Assembly: GCA_910587795.1 (NCBI GenBank)
Contig: CAJUNH010000003.1
Span: 94,794 to 158,793 of the forward strand
DNA length: 64,000 nucleotides
Origin: an uncultured Christensenellaceae bacterium
Lineage (GTDB): Bacteria > Bacillota > Clostridia > Christensenellales > CAG-314
Direction: 5' to 3'
Under the pieces are notes generated by a model. That model did no database searches and was not told where the DNA came from. It was given only the letters and a program-made list of their open reading frames with translations. Shown here in pieces: positions 1 through 8,410 of this stretch (position 1 is its first letter; each line of letters starts with the position of its first letter). Made by a program: the position numbers and the translations under genes.

Positions 1-959
1 GCTCTTACGGTTAACGTTTGTTTTGCGCCTGTTTCCAAGCTTAACGAATTAGGCGTTACGGATAGACCCGTAAGCTCTTCTTTTTCCACGGTGCCGCCGC
101 CCCAGATAGCATCGGCGTAACTTTCGTTATCGATAAACGGGTTTCTGTTGCCCTGAATTTCGTACACGGCTTCGTTTCTGTTGCGTTCGATATCGTCTAC
201 GGGATCCATTTTGTTCCATCTAAGCAGCAAATCCCACGCTCTATCAGTACCGCCCGCCGAAATAATATTGGTAATAGGCAAGTTGCCCGACGTGTACGCG
301 CTTTCCACCGTACCGTTTACCGCAGAGGCTTTGTTGTAGTGGGTGTAAACGTACATTATAATGCGTGCAACGTCGCCTTTGACGTTATCCAACGGCTCAA
401 ATACCGAACCGTCGGCATATCCGCCCAAAGCTTTTACACTGCCGCTGGTATACTGAGGACTTCCGTTGCTGACTTCGCCGTACAGCTTATTTCCGCGGCG
501 GCTGTTTAAGTCCGTTTCCGCAGGTCTTATATGGTGCAAATCCGATCCTCCGCCGCGAGCGCTGCTGCCGACGGTTTTCCATAATCCGTTAGAAAGACTC
601 TTCGGCCAAACGTGCTCTCTGTTCCATCCGCCGGAGTTTGCCCATTGCGAATAGGAAATGTCTATATGAGTGTAAAATTCGAGTACGGTGTTGTTTCCCT
701 GTCCGGGATCCGTAATAGACCCTTTATAATGACAATCGTCATAAGTAGAGTAATATTTGTGGGTACTGACCGTTAAATCGTGCAGTTGCCCGAGCAAAGC
801 GTTGCCGTTTAATGCGGTAACGGAGGAATAATAATCGTTTTGATATTCTGCCGCCTCAGCCTGATACTGAACAAGCGTAAACGGAATTGTTAAACCTACC
901 GCAAAAGCGATAAGCACAAGCAAGGTTAAAGGCAATGTAATAAATCCTGTTTTTTTCAT
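1..959 (-). CDS. Secreted EndA/NucM-type endonuclease I with bacterial Ig-like domain (3' end outside window)
   Basis: This is a partial gene whose start is inside the window and whose end lies beyond base 1; 319 codons are visible. The ATG at 959 follows a GAGGTGTTT ribosome binding site. Residues 1-27 form a hydrophobic signal segment. The endonuclease I signature is clear: NREHVWPKS at about 113-121 and DLHHIRPAETDLNS at about 140-153, which hold the catalytic His/Asn region of this DNA/RNA nuclease family. From about residue 300 a second domain begins with LTGLSVTPNSLSLETG, typical of a Big_2 bacterial Ig-like fold. Likely role is an extracellular or surface nuclease for scavenging or biofilm DNA; that role is inferred. 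A terminator separates it from the two-component genes upstream, so it is probably its own transcript. Confidence 0.88.
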   Translation of the reverse strand, partial: MKKTGFITLPLTLLVLIAFAVGLTIPFTLVQYQAEAAEYQNDYYSSVTALNGNALLGQLHDLTVSTHKYYSTYDDCHYKGSITDPGQGNNTVLEFYTHIDISYSQWANSGGWNREHVWPKSLSNGLWKTVGSSARGGGSDLHHIRPAETDLNSRRGNKLYGEVSNGSPQYTSGSVKALGGYADGSVFEPLDNVKGDVARIIMYVYTHYNKASAVNGTVESAYTSGNLPITNIISAGGTDRAWDLLLRWNKMDPVDDIERNRNEAVYEIQGNRNPFIDNESYADAIWGGGTVEKEELTGLSVTPNSLSLETGAKQTLTVR

Positions 960-1276
960 CGAAACACCTCTAATTAAAGATTATACTCTCTTTTTTATAT
1001 AAACTCAATAGTTTTCCAAAAAATCTTTAATAAGTTTTTACAAAAAATAAAATACCTGACGATAAAAAAATCTCTCGCAGACCGACCGTCTTAGAGAGAT
1101 TTTCTTAATCTATTAAATTAAAAGAGCAGGTAATTTCGCATATTTATAACGACGGGAAAAAGTCTATCGTTTATTTCAATAAGATTTTACGGCAGCAAAG
1201 CGCGTAATATAATCAAGACTTTTTATACTCAAAAGCCAAAAGTAACATTTCTTACAAATATCCGCTTTAATTAAAC
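960..1276. other. Intergenic region before the nuclease gene
   Basis: AT-rich spacer of about 317 bases. It holds the terminator of the two-component operon and the ribosome binding site of the nuclease gene. I see no RNA gene or supported reading frame in it. Confidence 0.6.
1063..1105 (-). terminator. Intrinsic terminator after the two-component operon
   Basis: Ten-base stem AAAATCTCTC/GAGAGATTTT with a 17-base loop, followed on the minus strand by a run of seven T. It closes the regulator-kinase transcript. Confidence 0.8.
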
Positions 1277-2506
1277 CTACTGGTTGTTTTCCTTTTTTAC
1301 TTTGTATAACGGAATTTCCGCCGTAAAAGTAATTTTGCCGCCGCCGTACGCAACGTTTAAATCTCCGCCGTGATTTTGACATATTGTTTTAGCTATGGAC
1401 AATCCAAGTCCGTTGCCGCCTTTATCGGTATTCCGCGATTTATCCACCGTATAAAAACGGTCGAACAAGTGCGACAAATTTTCCGCGCTGAGTTCTTCGC
1501 TGTCGTTAGAAACGGCAAGCACGGCTTTTTTGCCCGTAGAGTTAAGCGACATAAAAATGTTTCCTCTGCCGACAGAATATTTATTGGCGTTATCCAGCAA
1601 TATCGCTATAAGCTGTTTAATCTGCCCTACGTTGCCCGACACGCTGACGTTTGCGCTTATTTCGCTGCGGAAATCCTTATTGTTTTCGTAAAAAACAGCG
1701 TCGTAACTTAGCGCAGCCGTTTCTACGCAATCGGATAAATCCACAGCGTCGAACTGCGCCTGGTGCCCGTCGTCGTGCTTTGCCAAAAACAGCAAGTCCG
1801 CAATTAAGCTTGCCATACGCTTACTTTCTTCGCGGGTGTTTTCAATCCACTTCATTTGGCTTTCCACCGTTTCGTCCTTGTGCGAGGCAATAATTTCCGT
1901 ATTAGCCATAATTACGGATAACGGCGTTTTTAACTCGTGCGAAGCGTCGGCTACAAACTGCCGCTGCTTGCTCCAACTTTCTTCCACCGGTTTTAACGCA
2001 ATGCTTGCAAGCATAAGGCTGATAATCCAAAAGCTTGCAACGCCCACAAGCAGCGCGCCGCTGCCGGTAATAATATACGGCGCTATACCGCTGCTCCGCA
2101 GATAACTTTCGCTGATAACTATTTTAACAATATTACCGCTTGTCAGTCTATCGTACTTAATTCGCCACAGCGACAGCCAACCTCTGTCCATACGGGCGTT
2201 TAAGGCAGTATTGATATATTCGTCAAATAGTTCCGTCTCTATATGTACGTCGTTTCCTATACCTATATATATAATTTGATCCGCCTGCCTGTCGTATACT
2301 ATCAGCATTATATCGCCGAACATCTTATATTCGGCAAAATCTTCGTTTACGAAGTCAAAATCGAACGCCGCAACCACACGGTTGTGACGTTCGTTATCGA
2401 TACGGTTAAAACCTATTGCAAACAAAAACATTACCGCTACAAAAAAAACTATACACACGGATATTACGTTAATAGCTATTATTTTTTTTCGTAGTTTACT
2501 TATCAC
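1277..2506 (-). CDS. Two-component sensor histidine kinase
   Basis: Membrane histidine kinase of 409 residues. It has a transmembrane segment at about 10-32, a short extracytoplasmic sensor region, and a second segment at about 142-170. The HisKA dimerisation box has the phospho-acceptor His190 in FVADASHELKTPLS. The HATPase_c domain shows the N box LLDNANKYS and the G box GGNGLGLSIAK. It starts with GTG and overlaps the stop of the response regulator gene by four bases (GTGA), so the two are translationally coupled and form a cognate pair. The signal sensed cannot be told from sequence; the sensor region has no domain I recognise. Confidence 0.93.
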   Translation of the reverse strand: MISKLRKKIIAINVISVCIVFFVAVMFLFAIGFNRIDNERHNRVVAAFDFDFVNEDFAEYKMFGDIMLIVYDRQADQIIYIGIGNDVHIETELFDEYINTALNARMDRGWLSLWRIKYDRLTSGNIVKIVISESYLRSSGIAPYIITGSGALLVGVASFWIISLMLASIALKPVEESWSKQRQFVADASHELKTPLSVIMANTEIIASHKDETVESQMKWIENTREESKRMASLIADLLFLAKHDDGHQAQFDAVDLSDCVETAALSYDAVFYENNKDFRSEISANVSVSGNVGQIKQLIAILLDNANKYSVGRGNIFMSLNSTGKKAVLAVSNDSEELSAENLSHLFDRFYTVDKSRNTDKGGNGLGLSIAKTICQNHGGDLNVAYGGGKITFTAEIPLYKVKKENNQ

Positions 2507-3177
2507 TCGGTTTTCTCCAAATAATACCCTAACATGCGTTTTGTCATAATTGTAACTTTGCTGCCTACGTAAAACAGTTTTTTACGCAAAAAAGACATAT
2601 ACGCCTCGACGTTGTTTTCCGTAATGTCGCTGTCCAAACCCCAGATTTTTGAAATTATCGTATCCTTAGAAATAACCTGCGTAGGGTTAGTAAGCATAAA
2701 ACGTAAAATCTCGTATTCCTTAGCGCCTAACGACACCGTTTTCTGTCCGCAGCCGAGCGTGTAATTCGACGTATTTAATTTGATGTCTTCAAAAGTTATT
2801 TCGTCAAAAACCAATTCCGACTGACGGCGGGTAAGCGCGCGGATACGGGCAAGCAATTCTTCGGAAGCAAAAGGTTTTGTCAAATAGTCGTCCGCGCCGC
2901 AGTCCAGCCCTTTTACTCTGCTGGACACTTCGTCTTTTGCGGTAAGCATAAGTATAGGTACGCCGCATTTGTTTTTTCGCAGTTTGCTTGCAACTTCAAA
3001 TCCGTCCATATTCGGCATCATTACGTCCAGCAGTATAACGTCGTAATCGCCTTTTTTGGCGCAATAATACCCGTCCTCGCCATCGTATACAACGTCCACA
3101 ACAAATTTATTACGTCTAAGCAGCTCGCCCACGGCGTCCGCCAATTTAACTTCATCGTCAACTACAAGTACTTTCAT
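2503..3177 (-). CDS. OmpR/PhoB-family response regulator
   Basis: Response regulator of 224 residues, the normal size for the OmpR family. The receiver domain carries acidic residues D7/D8, phospho-acceptor D51 in VILLDVMMP, the conserved T79 and K101 in LTKPF. The C-terminal winged-helix DNA-binding domain spans about 125-222. It is first in an operon with the histidine kinase, with a four-base overlap. A GAGGTGACGT site precedes the ATG at 3177. Target genes are unknown; the downstream nuclease is separated by a terminator. Confidence 0.94.
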   Translation of the reverse strand: MKVLVVDDEVKLADAVGELLRRNKFVVDVVYDGEDGYYCAKKGDYDVILLDVMMPNMDGFEVASKLRKNKCGVPILMLTAKDEVSSRVKGLDCGADDYLTKPFASEELLARIRALTRRQSELVFDEITFEDIKLNTSNYTLGCGQKTVSLGAKEYEILRFMLTNPTQVISKDTIISKIWGLDSDITENNVEAYMSFLRKKLFYVGSKVTIMTKRMLGYYLEKTE

Positions 3178-3270
3178 TACGTCACCTCTACAATTATTTA
3201 CGATAGCCGCAGCCGCAGCGTCCCAGATATTTTAATCCATTTTTCTTAAACGACACTGAACGTATTTAAC

Positions 3271-3915
3271 TTACAAACCGAGCGCCGTTTTGACAACTTC
3301 TTCCGGCGCGGAAACAAGGTGTTTTGCACCGCAGTCTTGCAAAAATTTTCCGTCGCGGAAACCCCAAGTTACGGATATACATTCCGCGCCCAAATTGTGT
3401 GCAGTAGCAATATCGACGTCGCTGTCTCCGCAATATACCACGTTGGAAATTTCCGCGGACAAACTCTCCGCTAAACGTAGTATTTTTTCGGGATTAGGTT
3501 TTGTTATTCCGTCGTCCGTCGTTCCGCACACATAATCGATTAAACCGTCAAAAAAAGCACTGCAAAGCGTTTGCGCGGCGTTTTGGTCTTTGTTCGTATG
3601 TACGGCAATAACGTAACCCAGCCGTTTTAAACTGCGCAGCATATCTTCAATGCCTGCATACGGAAAAGTATTGTCGCCGTTATGTTCTGCATAATACTTT
3701 CTTTGCAAACTTATCGCTTTATCTTTTAAGCGGATATCAGCCTCTGTTACAGCCCTTTCCATTAGTTTGGCCACTCCGTTGCCTACCATTAAACGGACCT
3801 GTTCGGCTGTATAGCGGTTAAGCCCCAATTCGTCCATTGCAAAATTTACGCTGTCGGTTAAATCCTGCAAGGTATTAAGTAATGTTCCGTCAAGGTCGAA
3901 AACTATCAGTTTCAA
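3271..3915 (-). CDS. HAD-family phosphatase (phosphoglycolate phosphatase-like)
   Basis: Haloacid dehalogenase superfamily protein of 214 residues. Motif I is VFDLDGTLLNT with nucleophile D7 and acid/base D9. Motif II is the VHTNKD region, motif III the Lys in TKPNPEK, and motif IV GDSDVDIATA. The helical cap sits after motif I (subclass IA), as in Gph-type phosphoglycolate phosphatases and pyrophosphatases. The start is TTG, supported by an ideal AGGAGG site five to six bases upstream, which lies inside the 3' end of the serine dehydratase gene; the frames overlap by four bases. Exact substrate is unknown. Confidence 0.85.
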   Translation of the reverse strand: MKLIVFDLDGTLLNTLQDLTDSVNFAMDELGLNRYTAEQVRLMVGNGVAKLMERAVTEADIRLKDKAISLQRKYYAEHNGDNTFPYAGIEDMLRSLKRLGYVIAVHTNKDQNAAQTLCSAFFDGLIDYVCGTTDDGITKPNPEKILRLAESLSAEISNVVYCGDSDVDIATAHNLGAECISVTWGFRDGKFLQDCGAKHLVSAPEEVVKTALGL

Positions 3916-5114
3916 TTAGAGCCTCCTATCAATTTTGCCAATCCGCCGATAGAAGTTTCCTTATAGCTTTCGGGCAAATCGTGTCCCGTTTCGTACATGG
4001 CGGCAACTACCGTATCGAAGGAAATTTTACGGCTGTCGGCAAGGAACGTGGCAAGACTTACCGCGTTTATCGCACGCATTGCCGCCACCGCGTTGCGCTC
4101 GATACAAGGTATCTGCACCAAACCGCAAACAGGGTCGCAAGTAAGTCCCAAGTGATGTTCCAAAGCCACTTCCGCACTGTATTCTATTTCGTCCAAGCTC
4201 ATATTATAAAGTTCTGCAAGCCCTGCCGCCGCCATCGAACACGCCGTGCCTATCTCCGCCTGACAGCCGCATTCCGCGCCCGAAATAGACGCGTTTGTCT
4301 TTACTACGTTACCGACAATACCTGCGGTCAACAGCGCTTTGCATATTTGCTGTTCGTCAAAACCGCGTTGATAGCAAGCATACTTAAATACCGCGGGCAA
4401 TACTCCGCTTGCTCCGCACGTAGGCGCAGTTACCACAACTCCGCCCGAAGCGTTTTGTTCTCCTACGGCAAACGCGTAAGACGCCACAATCCTGTCTTCG
4501 TGGTTTTGCGCCGTTTCCTTCAAAGCGGCGGTTGTAGACAGCGTTTTTGCGCGGCGCGCCACGTTTAATCCTCCCGGCAATATTCCGTCGGCTTTAAGTC
4601 CGTCGTCTATAGAGCACTGCATTACCTGCCAGATTTTGCGCATATAATCGATTATTCCGCCGCCTTCTCGCTCCAACGCATACTGCCAGTAACGCATGCC
4701 GTTTGCAACGCAATACGACTTGATCTCCTCAAACGTATTAAGATCGTACACGTCCCTTCCCTCCGTATACGTTTCGCCCGCAGCCAAAATATCTCCGCCG
4801 CCTATGCTGAAAATCTGCATACGGCAAACTTGCTTTTCCCCTATAAAACCGACAAAATCCATTGTGTTGGGGTGCGCGCATTTTGTTTTTGCGTCGAACA
4901 CTATTTCTACGTTACGTTTGCCGAAAGCTTTGGTAACGGCTACGTCTGTACCGTGACCTTTGCCCGTCATAGCTAACGAACCGTACAACGTTACGGTATA
5001 TTTTTCGCAGCCGTCATTCTCACTTAAAAATCTTTCCGCCGCTTTTACCGGTCCCATAGTGTGCGAACTGGACGGACCTACGCCTATTTTGTATAACTGT
5101 TTTAAACTTTTCAT
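3912..5114 (-). CDS. sdaA: L-serine dehydratase, single-chain, iron-sulfur type
   Basis: Cytosolic enzyme that deaminates L-serine to pyruvate and ammonia using a [4Fe-4S] cluster rather than PLP. The N-terminal beta domain has GVGPSSSHTMGPV (about 11-23). The alpha domain follows with TAPTCGASGVLPAV, and the cluster cysteines lie in GAECGCQAEIGTACS and LTCDPVCGLVQIPC. At 400 residues it is a fused beta-alpha chain, slightly shorter than the roughly 450-residue enterobacterial SdaA. In Bacillus and many clostridia the two domains are separate proteins. It is co-transcribed with the HAD phosphatase. Confidence 0.93.
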   Translation of the reverse strand: MKSLKQLYKIGVGPSSSHTMGPVKAAERFLSENDGCEKYTVTLYGSLAMTGKGHGTDVAVTKAFGKRNVEIVFDAKTKCAHPNTMDFVGFIGEKQVCRMQIFSIGGGDILAAGETYTEGRDVYDLNTFEEIKSYCVANGMRYWQYALEREGGGIIDYMRKIWQVMQCSIDDGLKADGILPGGLNVARRAKTLSTTAALKETAQNHEDRIVASYAFAVGEQNASGGVVVTAPTCGASGVLPAVFKYACYQRGFDEQQICKALLTAGIVGNVVKTNASISGAECGCQAEIGTACSMAAAGLAELYNMSLDEIEYSAEVALEHHLGLTCDPVCGLVQIPCIERNAVAAMRAINAVSLATFLADSRKISFDTVVAAMYETGHDLPESYKETSIGGLAKLIGGSN

Positions 5115-5172
5115 ATAAAATCTCTTTTCTTGTCTTTAAAAAACAAACCGACCGAATTATCTTAAAACCTAT

Positions 5173-5631
5173 TTATTTAGCACCCTGCTGCAACGCGCTG
5201 TCCCAAATAATAGTAACCGGTCCGTGGTTGGATTGATTAATAGTCATATCCGCACCGAATACTCCCAACTTTACCGGCACGCCTTTATCGGCTAAAATAT
5301 CGGCGGTTTTCGTATACAGCGCTCTTGCGCGCGACGGTTCCTCCGCATTGAAAAAACTCGGACGGTTGCCTTTATGCAGATCCGCCGCCAAAGTAAATTG
5401 CGATATAAGCAGCACCTCGCCGCCGACATCCGTAACGGACAGATTCATTTTGCCGCTGCCGTCCTCGAATATTCGCAGCTTTGCAAGCTTATCGGCAAAT
5501 ATTTCGCAAAGATTTTCGCCGTCGCCCTTTTCCGCGCAAAAATACACCGCTAAGCCTCTGCCGATTTGCGAAACGGTTTTGCCTTCTGCCGACAGTTTTG
5601 CATCGTATACTCTTTGTATTACAGCTTTCAT
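5173..5631 (-). CDS. dtd: D-aminoacyl-tRNA deacylase
   Basis: Hydrolyses D-amino acids mischarged onto tRNA, a proofreading step in the cytosol. The family signatures SQFTLAADLHKGNRPSF and the C-terminal NHGPVTI (cross-subunit Gly-Pro motif) are present. I place the start at the ATG at 5631 (MKAVIQRV), with GGAGGGG just upstream, rather than at the longer frame that begins four codons earlier; this gives 152 residues, the usual family size. It lies upstream of the serine dehydratase on the same strand with a gap of about 58 bases and may be co-transcribed. Confidence 0.94.
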   Translation of the reverse strand: MKAVIQRVYDAKLSAEGKTVSQIGRGLAVYFCAEKGDGENLCEIFADKLAKLRIFEDGSGKMNLSVTDVGGEVLLISQFTLAADLHKGNRPSFFNAEEPSRARALYTKTADILADKGVPVKLGVFGADMTINQSNHGPVTIIWDSALQQGAK

Positions 5632-5651
5632 TACCCCTCCCAAATAACTTA

Positions 5652-5866
5652 GTTTATATCGTACGCAAAGACTATCTTTGCCGCATTAAACGTATAAAGC
5701 GCGGTACGATGTAATTAAGATTAATTAAACTCCGTTAAACACGGTTATTTGCTTAATTATATCGTACACAAATATAATCATTAGCGTAATATATGCTTAA
5801 AAGTGTACGATGTAATTAAAACCTGATAAATCCAATTAGACCCGATTGGTTGCTTAATTATTAAAG
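5652..5866. repeat. Alternating inverted-repeat array, class 2 (period about 102 bp)
   Basis: Short repeats alternate in orientation. Left-type arms (TTAATTATATCGTAC core) are at about 5652-5666, 5752-5769 and 5853-5866 (the last truncated). Right-type arms (GTACGATGTAATTAA core) are at 5701-5719 and 5803-5820. Each right arm is the reverse complement of a left arm with a T/C (G-U compatible) difference. Arms of about 18 bases are separated by about 33 bases, giving a period of 101-103. The inter-unit segments carry their own weak dyads, for example CCGTTAAACACGG at 5732-5744. Confidence 0.75.
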
Positions 5867-5935
5867 TATAACACAAACCGCTTGCGTTGAAAATATTTTT
5901 ATAAAAAAAATAACCGCAAAGAATATTCTTTACGG

Positions 5936-6148
5936 TCAATGTTTATGTTTTATTAATATATCTCCAATATATAAATTCATAGCGTTTGCAATTTTAAATA
6001 TAGTTATCGTTCTTATTTTCCCCCGCTGTTTAATAATTTTATAGTATGTCCGTGCGCAAATTTTGCATTTTTTACAAAACTCTTTTACTGACAAATTATA
6101 TTTTTTTATATAATCCCGAACTAACCCCACATTTATTATATTTTCCAT
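5936..6148 (-). CDS. Small HTH (XRE/Cro-like) protein
   Basis: A 70-residue protein made almost entirely of a helix-turn-helix domain (IKKYNLSVKEFCKKC...ARTYYKIIKQRG...ITIFKIANAMNL). I place the start at the ATG at 6148 because GGGAGGGGC lies seven bases upstream; the longer frame to 6214 has no such site and would run over the operators. It is divergent from the XRE regulator at 6248, with two dyad operators between them, like a phage repressor/Cro pair or a mobile-element control switch. Function beyond DNA binding is unknown. Confidence 0.7.
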   Translation of the reverse strand: MENIINVGLVRDYIKKYNLSVKEFCKKCKICARTYYKIIKQRGKIRTITIFKIANAMNLYIGDILIKHKH

Positions 6149-6179
6149 ATAGCCCCTCCCCTTTATCAAAAAATGATGC

Positions 6180-6222
6180 TGCGCAAATTTGTGCAAGTCA
6201 AGTAAATTGCGCATATTTGTGA
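6180..6222. promoter_or_regulatory. Twin operator-like dyads between divergent HTH genes
   Basis: TGCGCAAATTTGTGCA (6180-6195) is a 16-base palindrome with one mismatch per arm pair. A related site, TTGCGCATATTTGTGA, is at 6207-6222, about 27 bases centre to centre. A TTGACT hexamer on the minus strand (6201-6196) lies between them. A third look-alike, TGCGCAAATTTTGCA, is inside the minus-strand gene at 6053-6067. Binding by one or both neighbours is inferred. Confidence 0.6.
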
Positions 6223-6247
6223 AATAATTATTTTTGAGGTGGCACTT

Positions 6248-6448
6248 ATGAACTACGGAGAAGCTTTAAAATATAAACGGGAAGAAGCCGGTTTAAGTCA
6301 ACTTGAATTGGCAAACAAAACGGGGATTTCCCATCAAAATATCAACCGATGGGAAAGCGGTAAAGTACTGCCTAATATCGACTTTTGCGTTAAATTAGCG
6401 GATTTTTACGGAGTAACGCTAGACGAACTTATAGGACGTAAATTTTAA
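6248..6448 (+). CDS. XRE-family transcriptional regulator
   Basis: A 66-residue single-domain repressor of the Cro/C1 type: LKYKREEAGLSQLELANKTGISHQNINRWESGK is a canonical XRE helix-turn-helix, followed by PNIDFCVKLADFYGVTLDELIG. The ATG at 6248 is chosen because GAGGTGG lies five bases upstream; the GTG at 6239 falls inside that site. It is divergent from the small HTH gene at 5936, and the twin dyads between them suggest autoregulation. A terminator follows at 6493. Confidence 0.88.
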   Translation: MNYGEALKYKREEAGLSQLELANKTGISHQNINRWESGKVLPNIDFCVKLADFYGVTLDELIGRKF

Positions 6449-6492
6449 TTTACAAAAACAAAAACATTGAAGCCGAAAATAAATTTATAAAT

Positions 6493-6530
6493 ATAACGAG
6501 GCGCGTAAGTATCTGCTCCTCGTTATTTGT
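6493..6530 (+). terminator. Terminator after XRE gene
   Basis: Stem ATAACGAGG/CCTCGTTAT (6493-6501 with 6518-6526), then TTTGTTTATTT. Confidence 0.75.
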
Positions 6531-6695
6531 TTATTTGCTCATATTACCATTTGCTTTTATAATAAAATTTAAATTATTGCAAAAACAAACCGGTTTTATC
6601 TTATTACATTTAAAGTATACTAAAAAACTAAATTAAAAATTTAGATAACAATTTATATAACGCGCGCAAATAATATTAAATTTTTTATAAAAACA

Positions 6696-6724
6696 TTGAA
6701 AAGCTTACCGCCCTATGTTATAAT
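6696..6724 (+). promoter_or_regulatory. Sigma-A promoter of the LRR lipoprotein gene
   Basis: TTGAAA (6696-6701), 17-base spacer, TATAAT (6719-6724). The predicted start leaves a leader of about 175 bases. Confidence 0.7.
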
Positions 6725-6906
6725 TAATTTATCGAATCTATAGAATCCAACAAATATATCTCTAGGTAGATATATGCTGTTTTTTGAATTTGCCGGACTG
6801 ATAAATTGTACGGTGCGCTAATCTATCGAAAACCGCTTTTTTAAAAATGCCGCAGTCGTTAGGTTAAGGCAAATATATTTGCAATTATTTAAAGGAAAAG
6901 CACACT

Positions 6907-8370
6907 ATGAACAAAAAGCTTAAATTGTTGCTATTTGCAATATTAATATTATCATTATGTATTGCAACGGTAAGTTTGTCCGCCTGCGAAGAAAATAAAC
7001 TTACCGTATCTTACGACAGCAATCACACCGTATACGAATGGGATACGTTGGATAGTTTAAAACCCTATCTTACGGTAACGTACAAGGATAAAGACGGTAA
7101 TATCAACACTGTTACGGACTACGTACTGAGCGGAACGTTGGCAAAAGGCAAGTGCAAAGTTACAGTTACGTATAACGATTCAACTACGTGGTTTATTTGC
7201 AACGTTTCCGCTATTGAGTTTACTGAAAGTCTAATATTTGAACTAAACGACGATACCGACACGTATATTGTTACCGGTATTAACGGAAACGAAACAGTTA
7301 TCGCAATTCCGCCGTCGTATAACGGTAAACCCGTAACAGAAATCGGGACAGATGCTTTTTACAATACCAACATAACAAGCGTCATAATCGGCAACAAAGT
7401 TACTAATATATGTGATTTTGCTTTCAGTAATTGTTTCTATCTTACAAGTGTAATAATCCCCAACAGCGTCATTAGCCTAGGCGATTGTGTGTTTTCCAGC
7501 TGCTATAGCCTTACAAGTGTGATAATCGGTAACGGCGTCACTACTATAGGTGAGCGAGCGTTCTACAGTTGCAGCAACCTTACAAATGTAACAATCGGCA
7601 ACGGAGTCATTAATATAGGCGAATGGGGATTCGCCACTTGCGATAGAATATTTAAAATCAACTATTTAGGAACAATAGAGGATTGGTGTAAAATAAATGG
7701 ACTTGTCAATTTAATGGGAGAAGGTTCAAGCAATAAAACTTTAGTAATAAACGGCAAGGAAATAACGGGCGAGCTTGCAATTCCTAATACCCTGACGGCT
7801 ATTCCGTCTTATGCTTTCTGTTGTTGTACTAATATAACAAACGTAACGATCCCCGACAGCGTCACTAGCATAGGAAATTCTGCGTTTATCGGTTGCAGCA
7901 GTCTTACAAATGTTACAATCCCAGACAGCGCTACTAGCATAGACGATTGGGGATTCGCCCACTGCAACAATCTTACAAGCGTAACAATCCCAGACAGCGT
8001 CACTAGTATAGGAAATTTGACGTTCTACGATTGTAGCAGCCTTACAAACATAACGATTCCAGACAGCGTCACTAATATGGGCTATTCTGTTTTCAACGGT
8101 TGCAGCAACCTTACAAATGTAACAATAGGCAACAGCGTTACCCGTATAGACAAATGGCTTTTCCACGGTTGCAACAGTCTTACAAATGTAACGATAGGCA
8201 ACAGCGTTACTAGCATAGACGAGCAGGCTTTCCAAGGTTGCATTAACCTAACCAACATCAACTTTAACGGAACAATTACTCAATGGAAAAAAATAGCAAA
8301 ATTTTCTAATTGGAACGACAACGTTCCCGCAACAAAAGTAATCTGTACCGACGGCGTAGTTGAGTTATAA
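6907..8370 (+). CDS. BspA-like leucine-rich-repeat surface lipoprotein
   Basis: A 487-residue exported protein. Residues 1-27 are a lipoprotein signal peptide ending in the lipobox LSAC, so Cys27 should be lipidated and the protein held on the outer face of the membrane. Residues 28-100 look like a small Ig-like domain. From about 130 to 470 there are LRR_5 (BspA/Treponema pallidum type) repeats of about 23 residues, of the pattern LTNVTIPDSVTSIG-x-x-AF-x-GC. Near-identical DNA repeats cause long antisense reading frames over 7741-8235, which are not genes. Such proteins are common adhesins of gut and oral bacteria; the ligand here is unknown. GGAAAAG precedes the ATG. Confidence 0.88.
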   Translation: MNKKLKLLLFAILILSLCIATVSLSACEENKLTVSYDSNHTVYEWDTLDSLKPYLTVTYKDKDGNINTVTDYVLSGTLAKGKCKVTVTYNDSTTWFICNVSAIEFTESLIFELNDDTDTYIVTGINGNETVIAIPPSYNGKPVTEIGTDAFYNTNITSVIIGNKVTNICDFAFSNCFYLTSVIIPNSVISLGDCVFSSCYSLTSVIIGNGVTTIGERAFYSCSNLTNVTIGNGVINIGEWGFATCDRIFKINYLGTIEDWCKINGLVNLMGEGSSNKTLVINGKEITGELAIPNTLTAIPSYAFCCCTNITNVTIPDSVTSIGNSAFIGCSSLTNVTIPDSATSIDDWGFAHCNNLTSVTIPDSVTSIGNLTFYDCSSLTNITIPDSVTNMGYSVFNGCSNLTNVTIGNSVTRIDKWLFHGCNSLTNVTIGNSVTSIDEQAFQGCINLTNINFNGTITQWKKIAKFSNWNDNVPATKVICTDGVVEL

Positions 8371-8410
8371 ATTTAAAAGTAAATTAAATATTGTAAATTT
8401 TAATTTAAAC

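Larger units (their letters stand above)
6449..6906 (+). other. Intergenic region with terminator, promoter and long leader of the LRR gene
   Basis: Holds the terminator of the XRE gene, an AT-rich stretch, the promoter at 6696-6724, and an untranslated leader of about 175 bases before the ATG at 6907. The leader contains the hairpin ATATATCT/AGATATAT (about 6754-6775) followed by GCTGTTTTTTG, which could act as an attenuator. No known riboswitch signature is recognised. Confidence 0.55.

Noticed and set aside
7741..8235. 164-residue antisense frame over the LRR gene
   Set aside because: It is a by-product of the regular 69-bp coding repeats on the plus strand and has no ribosome binding site.
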